The position numbers and the translations under genes were made by a program. Below, in pieces: positions 56,799 to 64,000 of a stretch of 64,000 nucleotides of DNA. The stretch's first letter is position 1, and each line of letters starts with the position of its first letter. Origin of the DNA: Paenirhizobium selenitireducens ATCC BAA-1503. Lineage in GTDB: Bacteria; Pseudomonadota; Alphaproteobacteria; Rhizobiales; Rhizobiaceae. The notes under the pieces are model-generated. The model had not been told where the DNA came from and made no database searches. It was given only the letters and a program-made list of their open reading frames with translations. Location of the stretch: the NCBI RefSeq assembly GCF_000518785.1, contig NZ_JAEG01000001.1:682001-746000 (forward strand), in the 5' to 3' direction.

Positions 56799-57983
56799 CT
56801 ATCCGGGAACGTCGCGGGATATGTCGATGCGGCCGGCGAGGCGGAACGTGAGCCCGCTCGGCTCGAAGCCCATGCGCCCCTCGCCGGAGAAGATCGCCGA
56901 GATGATCCGCTCGGTCAGGCGTGAGCCGAAGCCGCGGCGCTCGGGCGCCGTCACCGGCGGACCGCCGCGCTCGACCCAGTCGAAGGAAAACGCTCCGTCT
57001 TCGCCCAACGACCAGCTGATCTCGATCTGCCCTTCCGGCTGCGACAGGGCACCGTATTTGGTCGCGTTGGTCGCCAGTTCGTGAATGGCGAGCGAAAGCC
57101 CCAGCGCCTGCTGCGCCGTCAGGTAGATCGGCACGCCGGAAATCACGAAACGGTCGTCGCGGTCGCGATGCGGAACGAGCGCCGCCCTGACGATTTCCTC
57201 GAAGCCCGCAGCCGTGCGCAGCGAGCCGGTGAGAATATCCTGCGCCTTGGACAGGGCGCCGATGCGCGCGGTCACTGTGGCGATCGCATCAGCGATCGAT
57301 TCCGCCCCGCGCAAGCTCTGTGTCACGATCGATTGCGTCATCGCCAGGGTGTTCTTCATGCGATGGGCAAGCTCCTGGTTCAGGAGCTTCAGTTCGCTCT
57401 CATGGCGCGCGCGCTCACGAATATGCTCCTGCGCCCGCTCGTAGGCCACCTGCAAAGCCTCACGGTCGGCCACCGCCCGGGTGGTTTCGGTCACGATGTT
57501 CAGCAGGCCTTCGATGGCGCCGTCATCGCCGTAAAGCGGGCTGTAGGAAAAGGTCCAGTAGGTCTCTTCCGGATAGCCGTTGCGCAGCATGGTGAGCGGC
57601 ATGTCCTCCATCCAGGTCGCTTCGCCGGACAGCGCGCTGCGGACGAAGGGCAGCATGTCGTCCCACACATCCGCCCAGACCTCCTTGAACGGCCGGCCGA
57701 GCGCCTTGCCGGCACGCTGGCCGAGCATCGGCACATAGGCGTCGTTGTAGAACTTCAGCAGCTCGGGGCCCCACCAGAAGCACATCGGCTGTTTGGAGGA
57801 AAGCACGAGGCTGACCGTGGTCTTCAGCGAGATGGGCCACCCCTCGATAGGACCGAGGCTGGTCGCGCCCCAGTCGAAGCGGCGGATCTCCTCGCCGCTC
57901 GCGCCGCAGCCTTTGAGGAAATCGCCGGACGGAAGCATCCGGGGTGATGTCGGCCAGGCCTCGCTCGCATCCGAATACGCCAT
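56799..57983 (-). CDS. HWE-family sensor histidine kinase (PAS)
   Basis: A 394-residue soluble kinase. A PAS domain spans about residues 60–175, followed by the HWE dimerisation helix with phospho-acceptor H207 in ELAHRMKNTLA, an N box in IHELATNATKYG, and the W-x-E motif (FDWVERGG) that names the family. There is no membrane segment. HWE kinases in alphaproteobacteria often feed the PhyR–EcfG general stress response. No response regulator is nearby, so its partner is elsewhere. The ATG at 57983 with GGAG upstream is preferred over a TTG at 58040. Confidence 0.9.
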   Translation of the reverse strand: MAYSDASEAWPTSPRMLPSGDFLKGCGASGEEIRRFDWGATSLGPIEGWPISLKTTVSLVLSSKQPMCFWWGPELLKFYNDAYVPMLGQRAGKALGRPFKEVWADVWDDMLPFVRSALSGEATWMEDMPLTMLRNGYPEETYWTFSYSPLYGDDGAIEGLLNIVTETTRAVADREALQVAYERAQEHIRERARHESELKLLNQELAHRMKNTLAMTQSIVTQSLRGAESIADAIATVTARIGALSKAQDILTGSLRTAAGFEEIVRAALVPHRDRDDRFVISGVPIYLTAQQALGLSLAIHELATNATKYGALSQPEGQIEISWSLGEDGAFSFDWVERGGPPVTAPERRGFGSRLTERIISAIFSGEGRMGFEPSGLTFRLAGRIDISRDVPG

Positions 57984-58064
57984 ACAGCCGAGCTCCAATC
58001 CTATTGATGCAATTATTTCAGAACGGGACAGGCGTTGCAATTGGCGCTAGACTGAACCTGCAAG

Positions 58065-58090
58065 GGAACAATGTTCCTTGCCGAAGCCTT
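58065..58090 (+). promoter_or_regulatory. Possible EcfG-type promoter
   Basis: GGAAC (58065–58069) is followed after 17 bases by CCTT (58087–58090), one mismatch from the alphaproteobacterial EcfG consensus GGAAC-N16/17-CGTT. GGAACA-A-TGTTCC is also a palindrome here. It is 35 bases upstream of the secreted-protein ATG. Confidence 0.4.
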
Positions 58091-58124
58091 TGGTGGATCT
58101 CAGCCTGTTGCCCTCGGAGGGATT

Positions 58125-58496
58125 ATGAAGCCCATTTTGTTTGCCGCCGTCCTGCTTGCCGCCCCGACCCTCGCCCATGCTCAATCGCCCGGTCTCGAAG
58201 ACACCTGCGCCCTTGTTGCGCGCAACTTCGAGATGGTCAAGTCGGTCAAGGTGGGCATCGTGCAGTCCTTTCCGGAACTGAAGCCGCCGGGCGTTCGCAT
58301 GACCTATTCGACGAAGATGGACGCCGCGGAGATGGACATCCGCGATACGATCGAATGCCAGTTCGAAACGGCATCCGCCCCCTTCAAGCTCGTCAAGTTC
58401 TGCCTGGGCAGCACCTGCTATTCGGCCGACGAGAAGAATGCCGATCGCCTGCGGCGTTTCGAGGAAGCTCAGTCGCTGCTCGCCAAGCCGAACTGA
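58125..58496 (+). CDS. Small secreted protein, unknown function
   Basis: A 123-residue protein with a signal peptide (MKPILFAAVLLAAPTLAHAQ) and three or four cysteines in the mature part (CALV, CQFE, CLGSTC), probably disulfide-bonded. No family recognised. GGAGG precedes the ATG by about seven bases. It is transcribed divergently from the HWE kinase gene, with a possible EcfG-type promoter in front. Confidence 0.8.
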   Translation: MKPILFAAVLLAAPTLAHAQSPGLEDTCALVARNFEMVKSVKVGIVQSFPELKPPGVRMTYSTKMDAAEMDIRDTIECQFETASAPFKLVKFCLGSTCYSADEKNADRLRRFEEAQSLLAKPN

Positions 58497-58553
58497 GGCG
58501 CAACGGCTGCAAACCGCCATCGGCCTTGCGGCCGGTGGCCATGACGTGATGCT

Positions 58554-59234
58554 CTAGTCGCGCCAGGCGTTCATTTCCGCCTCGGAAAAGACCTTCTTGC
58601 GGCTTCGGTTCCACGTCACGCCGCGCTTGGCGATGCGGGCCGGCACGCCGACGATGACGACCCCTTCCTCGTCGAAGACCCCGTTCACGAAGGCCATGGC
58701 GCCGACGATGCTGTCCGCCGCAATGCTCGACCCCTTGTTGATGACGGCGCCGACGCCCACCCACACATGATCGCCGATGGTGATCGATGCAGGCGTGTTG
58801 AGACGTTTGCCGGTCTGGCGGTCGATCACCGAATGCGCATCGGTCGTGCGGATCTCGATGTCACGCGAGAGCATGCACCAGCGTCCGATCCTGACGCTGG
58901 CTCCCTCCTGGCACAAAATGTAGACGCTGTTGCTGGTCGAATGGTCGCCGAACACCACGGTCTGGCCGTGGTCCTTGACGACGATCTTTCCCCGGAAGTG
59001 GCAGTTGTCGCCGATCACCACGGTGTTGCGCGTGCCCTGGATCTCGATCGAACCGTCGAAACGGGTTCCGCTGCCGATCGTGACCGTATTGCCGGTTCCC
59101 CGCTTGACGACCACATGCCCCTTGAGCCCGGTGGCACCCTTGTCCTCGAAACTGTTGCCCTCCGGCATGTCGAGCAGGAAGAACCAGCGCGCCCGGATAT
59201 AGCGAACGACCCACGAGACATACGACAGCTTCAT
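58554..59234 (-). CDS. Hexapeptide-repeat acyltransferase
   Basis: A 226-residue enzyme with left-handed beta-helix repeats (VTIGSG, VVIGDN, VRIGRW, ITIGDHVWVGVGAVI) typical of acetyl/acyltransferases. It would acylate a sugar, perhaps of exopolysaccharide or lipopolysaccharide. It lies 31 bases downstream of a type I secretion adaptor on the same strand and probably shares its transcript. In rhizobia PrsDE exporters secrete polysaccharide-modifying enzymes and adhesins, so an exopolysaccharide role is suggested but unproved. Confidence 0.88.
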   Translation of the reverse strand: MKLSYVSWVVRYIRARWFFLLDMPEGNSFEDKGATGLKGHVVVKRGTGNTVTIGSGTRFDGSIEIQGTRNTVVIGDNCHFRGKIVVKDHGQTVVFGDHSTSNSVYILCQEGASVRIGRWCMLSRDIEIRTTDAHSVIDRQTGKRLNTPASITIGDHVWVGVGAVINKGSSIAADSIVGAMAFVNGVFDEEGVVIVGVPARIAKRGVTWNRSRKKVFSEAEMNAWRD

Positions 59235-59265
59235 CTATCCCCTCCCCGACGGCCGCTCGTTCGGC

Positions 59266-60579
59266 CTATTCTTCCCGCATGGCGCGGGCGGCATGGTCGG
59301 TAATCGGTTTCAGGAGCCAGGACAGCACGTTGCGTTCGCCGGTGCGCACGAAGGCCTCCGCCGGCATGCCGGGCACCAGTTCCAGGCCGGCATGCCCGGC
59401 GACATCCGCCTTGTCGACGGCGATATCAGCCCGGTAGAAGGCCGCGCCGGTGCGTTCGTCGACTTCCAGGTCCGCCGAGATACGGATCAGCTTGCCGTCG
59501 AACTCCGGCGTCGTGTTGCGATTGAAGGCCGTGAACCGCACCGTGGCCGGCTGGCCGACGAGCAACTGGTCGACATCGTCCGGCCGCACCTGCGCCTGCA
59601 CCACCAGGTCGGCCTCGCGCGGCACGATCTCCATCAGCGCCTCGGCCGGCGATACGACGCCGCCGGTGGTGTGGACCATGAGCTTGTGGACGACGCCTGC
59701 GACCGGAGCGCGGATGTCGACCCGCTGCAGGTCCTCGATCAGCGCGATTTCCTCGCTGCGCATCTCCCCCTCCCGGGTCTCCAGGTCGCGCAGTTCGGTC
59801 GACACCTCGGCCCGCATGGCCTGGTCGATCTGGATCTTCTGCAGGCCGATCTCCTCGATGCGCGCCTTGGTCGCCGCGATTTGCGCCTTGAGCTGGCCGA
59901 ACTCGCCGTTCAGCCGCACGGCCTCGCGCTTCAGCGCCAGAACCTGGCTGAGCGAGGTCAGGTTCTTGGCGTAGAGCACATCCTGGGCCACAGCCTCCTC
60001 GGCAATGAGGGCGATTTCGTCCTCCTTTGCCTTGACCTGCACGGCAAGCCCTGCGACCTGCTCGTCAAGCTGCGTCACCTGGCCATCGAGGCGTTCCTTC
60101 TGCCCCTGGCGCTCGGCGAGCCGGTCGGCGAACAGCCGCCGCTCGGCCTGCATGATCGCGTCACGGCCCTCCGGCGGCAGGCGCTCGGCAAGGGCTGATG
60201 GAACATCGACCTGGCGCGCATCGCCGAGCTCGGCGAGCAGGCGTGCCTTGCGGGCATAGAGCTGGTCGAGCGCCGCCTTGGTGGCGTCGAGCTTGGCGCG
60301 CGTCACCGTGTCGTCGAGCTTGATGAGGATCTGCCCTGCCTCGACCGCGCGCCCCTCGGCCACCAGCAATTCGCCGACCACGCCGCCCTTGGGATGCTGG
60401 ACTTTCTTCACGCTGCCCTCGACCACCAGGAAACCGGAGGCGATCACCGCGCCGGACAGGCTTGTGGTCATGGCCCACCCGCCGGCTGCGGCGAGGAACA
60501 GCACGGTCGCCAAGAGGCCGGCAACGAGGTGACGGTCGAGCGACCGGCCAAGGAACGTCTGGCGCGGGACGGGCATCAT
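59266..60579 (-). CDS. Type I secretion adaptor (HlyD/PrsE-like)
   Basis: A 437-residue membrane fusion protein of the HlyD/PrsE group with an amino-terminal membrane helix (about 18–38), a lipoyl domain (VQHPKGGVVGELLVAEG), a long coiled-coil region (about 110–290) and a beta-barrel carboxyl end. It connects the inner-membrane ABC exporter to an outer-membrane TolC-type channel, not encoded here. The start overlaps the stop of the ABC exporter gene by four bases. Confidence 0.93.
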   Translation of the reverse strand: MMPVPRQTFLGRSLDRHLVAGLLATVLFLAAAGGWAMTTSLSGAVIASGFLVVEGSVKKVQHPKGGVVGELLVAEGRAVEAGQILIKLDDTVTRAKLDATKAALDQLYARKARLLAELGDARQVDVPSALAERLPPEGRDAIMQAERRLFADRLAERQGQKERLDGQVTQLDEQVAGLAVQVKAKEDEIALIAEEAVAQDVLYAKNLTSLSQVLALKREAVRLNGEFGQLKAQIAATKARIEEIGLQKIQIDQAMRAEVSTELRDLETREGEMRSEEIALIEDLQRVDIRAPVAGVVHKLMVHTTGGVVSPAEALMEIVPREADLVVQAQVRPDDVDQLLVGQPATVRFTAFNRNTTPEFDGKLIRISADLEVDERTGAAFYRADIAVDKADVAGHAGLELVPGMPAEAFVRTGERNVLSWLLKPITDHAARAMREE

Positions 60580-62324
60580 ACCTGACCCTCGTTCTCGATC
60601 ACGGTGAGCGCAGGTGCCGACGCTGGCCGCTGGGGCGTCTGGGGCGTCTGGCGCGCCTGCGCCAAGGCCTTGAGGATCTCGTCGCGCGGCCCGAAGGCCT
60701 TGACGGCCCCCTGGTCCATGATCAGCAGACGGTCGAGCACGGCAAGCACGCTGTCGCGATGGGCAACGACGACGGCGATGCCGCCGCGGGCCTTGACGCC
60801 GCGCAACGCCGCGGCAAGCGCCTGCTCGCCCTCGGCGTCGAGGTTGGAATTGGGCTCGTCGAGCACGACGAGGAACGGGTCACCATAGAGGGCGCGAGCG
60901 AGCGCGGCACGCTGGCGCTGGCCGGCGGAAAGGGTCTCGCCACCGGCACCGAGCCGGGTCTCGTAACCTTCGGGCAGGCCGACGATCATCTCATGGGCGC
61001 CCGCCGCCTTTGCAGCCGCGACGATCGCCGCATGGTCCGCATCGCGGTCGAGCCGGGCGATATTCTCGGCGATCGTGCCGGTGAAGAAGTCCGACTGCTG
61101 CGGCATGTAGCCGACATGCCGGCTGCGCGCTTCGGCCGACCACTGGTCGAGGCTCGCCCCGTCGAGACAGACCTTGCCGCGCAGCACAGGCCAGGCGCCG
61201 GTGAGGGCCCGCACCAGCGAGGATTTGCCCGACGCGCTCGGACCGATGATGCCGAGCACCGTTCCCGCCTCCAGGCGGAAGCTGACATTCTGCACCGTGA
61301 TCCTTTGCGCGCCCCCGGGCGGCCCGACATAGACCCCTTCGATGCTGAGGCTGCGGCTCGGGGCCGGAAGTGCGGTGCGTGCCTCCTCCGCCGGGAACGC
61401 GGCAAAGGCCCGGTTGAGGCGCTTCCACGCCTGCTGCGCCGACAACAGCCCGCGCCAGTTGGCGACCAGCTGCTCGACCGGCGCCAGCGCCCGCGCGACG
61501 ATGATCGACCCGGCGATGATGGCGCCGCCGCTCAGACTTCCCTCGACCACGAGATAGGCGCCGAGCCCGAGCGAGGCCGACTGCACCACCTGGCGGATCG
61601 TCTTGGAAAGGCCGGAATAGAGCCCGGCAATGTCGCCCGTGCGGCGCTGTGCTTCCGAGGCGGCGTCGGCCGTTTCGTTCCAGCGGGCGGCGGCCCTCGA
61701 ATGCATGCCGAGCGCAACCAGGATCTCGGCATTGCGGCTGGCATCCTCGCCGACCGCATTGCGGTTGGAAAGCTGGGCCGCCTGTTCCGAGGTCGGCTTG
61801 CGGGTCTGCCAGCTGGCGGCGAAGTTGAGCAGCAGGAGCAGGACGAGCGTGCCCGTCGCCAGCCAGCCGATGGCCGGATGCAGGAAGAAGCAGGCGACCA
61901 GATAGACCGGCAGCCACGGCAGGTCGAAGAAGGTGACAGGGCCCGGCCCGGCCAGGAACAGGCGGATCTGGTCGAGATCCTGGGCAGGTTTCAGAATGTC
62001 GCCGCCGAGCTTCAGTTTGAGCGGCCCACCGGCGATGACGGCAAAGACCCGCTCGGTCAGGCTCGAATCGACAATGCCGGCGAACCGCGCGAGAATCCGC
62101 GTGCGCAGCACGTCGAGCAGGCCGGAAAAGACGAACAGCAAAAGGGCGAACACGGAAAGGACAACGAGAGTCGGCACGCTCTTCGACGGAATGACCCGAT
62201 CATAGACCTGCAGCATGAAGAACGGGCCCGTCAGACCCAGCACGTTGAGCACCAGGCTGATGATGGCCGTACCGATTAGCGCTCGGCGCATGGAAACTCC
62301 GTGGTTCAAGGCGGACCGCCACAT
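60576..62324 (-). CDS. Type I secretion permease/ATPase (PrsD-like)
   Basis: A 582-residue exporter with an amino-terminal membrane domain of about six helices (start LNVLGLTGPFFMLQVYDRVIPS) and an ABC domain from about residue 330: Walker A GPSASGKSS, signature LSAGQRQRAALARAL, Walker B VVLDEPNSNLD. It secretes proteins with RTX or similar carboxyl signals; no such cargo gene is in the window. The start at 62324 (ATG) gives the usual leader before the first helix; 62291 (CGGAG before it) is an alternative. Confidence 0.92.
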   Translation of the reverse strand: MWRSALNHGVSMRRALIGTAIISLVLNVLGLTGPFFMLQVYDRVIPSKSVPTLVVLSVFALLLFVFSGLLDVLRTRILARFAGIVDSSLTERVFAVIAGGPLKLKLGGDILKPAQDLDQIRLFLAGPGPVTFFDLPWLPVYLVACFFLHPAIGWLATGTLVLLLLLNFAASWQTRKPTSEQAAQLSNRNAVGEDASRNAEILVALGMHSRAAARWNETADAASEAQRRTGDIAGLYSGLSKTIRQVVQSASLGLGAYLVVEGSLSGGAIIAGSIIVARALAPVEQLVANWRGLLSAQQAWKRLNRAFAAFPAEEARTALPAPSRSLSIEGVYVGPPGGAQRITVQNVSFRLEAGTVLGIIGPSASGKSSLVRALTGAWPVLRGKVCLDGASLDQWSAEARSRHVGYMPQQSDFFTGTIAENIARLDRDADHAAIVAAAKAAGAHEMIVGLPEGYETRLGAGGETLSAGQRQRAALARALYGDPFLVVLDEPNSNLDAEGEQALAAALRGVKARGGIAVVVAHRDSVLAVLDRLLIMDQGAVKAFGPRDEILKALAQARQTPQTPQRPASAPALTVIENEGQV

Positions 62325-62527
62325 CCGACGAACCACCGACCTTAGTCAATCCCATGTTGGTGCGTCAGGCGATTTTTTGCAACATTGGCCGGGTGGGCGG
62401 GGATGGCGCAGGTGGCAGGCGCGTTGGGACTCTGGACGCCGACAAAGTAGGTACATGGGATGCCTGTTGCCAAACTCTCTGGAGTGCGGGCATCGACCCT
62501 CTGGTGTGAGAGAATTGCCTCCCGACA
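62325..62527. other. Upstream region of type I secretion operon
   Basis: No supported gene. It must contain the promoter for the minus-strand secretion operon; a T run (62372–62377) and a TTGCA lie in it but no convincing −35/−10 pair. An open frame on the minus strand here (to 62629) overlaps the transposase scrap and is not a gene. Confidence 0.5.
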
Positions 62528-62626
62528 CTGGGCTACCTCAGCCCGGTGGAATTCGAAACAAGGTGGGATTGGCCTAACTCGGTGTCCGCAAAACCGGCAG
62601 CAGGCCAGAACGCGATGTCGCGATAG
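62528..62626 (+). pseudogene. IS3-family transposase (OrfB) carboxyl-terminal remnant
   Basis: The plus strand encodes LGYLSPVEFETRWDWP followed by NSVSAKPAAG and a stop TAG. LGYLSPVEFE is the well-known carboxyl end of IS3-family OrfB transposases. An in-frame stop lies 19 bases upstream (62507–62509), and no other transposase parts are seen, so it is a decayed fragment of about 33 codons. It marks an old insertion at the boundary between the secretion operon and the accessory genes that follow. Confidence 0.6.
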
Positions 62627-62978
62627 CAAGGCACCGCTCCAACGCTGAGGGCAAACAGAAAGAATATGTTTGCCGATCAGCTCGCGTTTTAGTCCAACGA
62701 CGGCGACACGATAGATGGCCCAGAAAACCTTCGCTCAACCGTCGAAGCGCGTGATCTCAAGCTCCTTACTGGCCCTTACGGGTTCCAGATCGCCCTAGCC
62801 CGAAAGTGCGGATTGGGGCGCACTCCGCGTCGGTTAAACGCTCTTTGTCAGCGACTCCGCCCGTCTTGGCACAATTTCTGTGAATGACGTTGCCAATTTG
62901 CACAACCAAAGCCTGATTCGGTTGACGAAACTTCGGGCCTCGCGTGATCTATCGTTCATTCGATCCAAGGAGAAATTT
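62627..62978. other. Intergenic stretch before the DUF5343 gene
   Basis: About 350 bases without a recognisable gene. A hairpin AGTGCG/CGCACT lies at 62805–62824. No inverted-repeat terminus of an insertion sequence was recognised next to the transposase scrap. The promoter of the DUF5343 gene should be in the last 150 bases; no clear elements. Confidence 0.5.
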
Positions 62979-63653
62979 ATGGCATCGCATCCGTATATCT
63001 CTGGCCCGGGTAACATCACACAGATGATTAGTTTCCTGCGGAAGAATTTCCCTGCAACGGTCTCTTCGGAGACCGTTAAAAAATACCAGATTGCTTCGAA
63101 CAACGAGAGCTATGTCATCAACGCCCTGCAGTTTCTCGGGATCATAGACGAAGAGGGAAAGCGTACAGACAAGGGACACGAAGTCTTGCTGTTGCCTCAG
63201 GGCGAATTCGAAAAGGCGTTCGCATCTCTGGTCCGCGAGGCATATACCGACCTTTTCGAAATTAGGGGTGAAGACGCCTGGACTTTAACCAAAGCCGAAC
63301 TGACTGCGTATTTCCGCACAAACGACAAAACCAGCGAAGTCATCGGCGGCAGGCAGGCCGGCGTCTTTATGGCGTTCAGCGCATTGGCAGGAAACGAACA
63401 GCAGGCAACATCCACCAAACCCCGAGCATCGACATCCAATGGCAACTCGAAAGCGGCGAAAGCGAAACCCGCAAAGGCAAAACAAGCCGACACCGTCGTT
63501 GAGCCTGCTACCGCCTCCGTGCCGGTTCAAACGTCATCGAGACGAGACATGGCTTTGACGGTGCGGATAGAAATCAACCTGCCCGCCGAAGGCTCGCAGG
63601 AGACCTACGACAACATCTTCAAGAGCATCAAGGCCAACCTGATCGATGTTTAA
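62979..63653 (+). CDS. DUF5343-domain protein, unknown function
   Basis: A 224-residue protein. Residues about 5–135 match the DUF5343 pattern, a helical, winged-helix-like domain with NESYVINALQFLGIIDEEGKRTDKG. An alanine/lysine/proline-rich low-complexity linker (about 145–185) follows, and then a short carboxyl segment VRIEINLPAEGSQETYDNIFKSI. AAGGAG precedes the ATG at 62979, which decides it over 62880. The composition is visibly lower in G+C than neighbours. Its stop overlaps the start of the next gene by eight bases, so the two are coupled. The function is not known to me; the domain may bind DNA or protein. Confidence 0.8.
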   Translation: MASHPYISGPGNITQMISFLRKNFPATVSSETVKKYQIASNNESYVINALQFLGIIDEEGKRTDKGHEVLLLPQGEFEKAFASLVREAYTDLFEIRGEDAWTLTKAELTAYFRTNDKTSEVIGGRQAGVFMAFSALAGNEQQATSTKPRASTSNGNSKAAKAKPAKAKQADTVVEPATASVPVQTSSRRDMALTVRIEINLPAEGSQETYDNIFKSIKANLIDV

Positions 63654-64000
63654 GAACCTTACCCGGTTCGAGCGGATCGCCAGAGCGTCGCGTAACGTCG
63701 GGAAAGCGCGCCCATCGTCAGCACCTGTTGCCCATCCTTTCGACGAACGGAACATCCATCCCGCCATCGCCAAAGTGTCGAAGGCTCTTTTCGACGACGG
63801 CCACTATTCGCAGGCGACCTTCGAAGCCTTCAAGTTCCTCGATGCGCTCGTGAAAGAGCTTTCTGGCGTCAACGATAGCGGCCACGGGCTGATGATGAAC
63901 GCGTTCGGAGATAGAAGCACGAAGATCAAGCTGACGGACATGGTTACTCAAAGCGAGCAGGACGAACAGAGCGGCTACAAGTTCATATTCGCCGGGTCAA
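63646..64000 (+). CDS. TIGR02391/Hypoth_Ymh family protein (truncated by window end)
   Basis: A frame from ATG at 63646 runs to the window end, about 118 codons. From about residue 34 it matches the TIGR02391 (PF09509) family: HPAIAKVSKALFDDGHYSQA, then ALVKELSG, GLMMNAFGD and QSEQDEQSGYKFIFAGS. The family has unknown function and is described as linked to phage or plasmid regions, restriction loci and transposons. It overlaps the DUF5343 gene by eight bases. The gene is incomplete only because the window ends. Confidence 0.85.
   Translation, partial: MFKNLTRFERIARASRNVGKARPSSAPVAHPFDERNIHPAIAKVSKALFDDGHYSQATFEAFKFLDALVKELSGVNDSGHGLMMNAFGDRSTKIKLTDMVTQSEQDEQSGYKFIFAGS

Noticed and set aside
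58038..58069. EcfG-like promoter for the HWE kinase on the minus strand (GGAAC…GGTT)
   Set aside because: Spacing is only 14 bases, outside the 16–17 accepted for EcfG.
62342..62629. 95-codon minus-strand frame
   Set aside because: It overlaps the transposase tail read on the plus strand and the secretion operon's upstream region; no domain.
62866..62884. Sigma-54 promoter (TTGGCACAATTTC) before the DUF5343 gene
   Set aside because: The −24 GG fits but no GC at −12 with correct spacing.

Overview
The window looks like a chromosomal segment of a Rhizobiaceae-type alphaproteobacterium (Rhizobium/Agrobacterium/Ensifer relatives; I cannot fix the genus). The basis is its high G+C content, the mraZ–rnpB edge, betaine-lipid genes btaAB, a PPi-dependent phosphofructokinase, an ArsR–methyltransferase fusion in front of metF, a PrsDE-like type I secretion pair and an HWE-family histidine kinase. 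I saw no tRNA, rRNA or CRISPR array.

Layout. 1–0.9 kb: the first codons of mraZ (minus strand, cut by the window edge), a four-repeat MraZ box, and the RNase P RNA gene. 0.9–31 kb: mostly housekeeping genes, unusually rich in cell-wall enzymes: two SLT transglycosylases, an AmpD/AmiD-type amidase, a GH25 lysozyme, an MltB-type transglycosylase and an L,D-transpeptidase. Between these lie pfp, btaAB, three EamA transporters, a 25-residue membrane microprotein, arsR/methyltransferase–metF, ettA, a CoA-transferase/TPP-enzyme pair, a divergent LysR/SDR pair, ridA-like and DUF442 genes, and a MarR/aldose-epimerase pair. 31–45 kb: a catabolic and transport block. A lone ParA is followed by an Fe-type alcohol dehydrogenase, an aldehyde dehydrogenase, a glutamine-synthetase-like ligase, an APC permease and an N-formylglutamate-amidohydrolase-like enzyme, all on the minus strand. 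Opposite them are an RpiR regulator and a five-gene ABC importer locus with two different solute-binding proteins. 45–58 kb: an HPP/TetR operon, metH, an AGE-family epimerase, a MacAB-like export operon and an HWE kinase. 58–62.3 kb: a secreted protein, a hexapeptide acyltransferase and the type I secretion pair. 62.3–64 kb: an IS3-type transposase scrap, then a lower-G+C accessory module (DUF5343 protein plus TIGR02391 protein, the latter cut by the window end).

How the parts connect. Methionine/SAM metabolism is represented at two distant places, arsR-metF at 17 kb and metH at 50 kb. Both carry virtually the same 22-bp palindrome just upstream, so the fusion regulator probably controls both. 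The 32–45 kb block reads as uptake and γ-glutamylation-dependent breakdown of an amine or amino alcohol under RpiR control. The most obscure element is the DUF5343/TIGR02391 pair beside the transposase remnant: its function is unknown and its composition and setting suggest horizontal acquisition.
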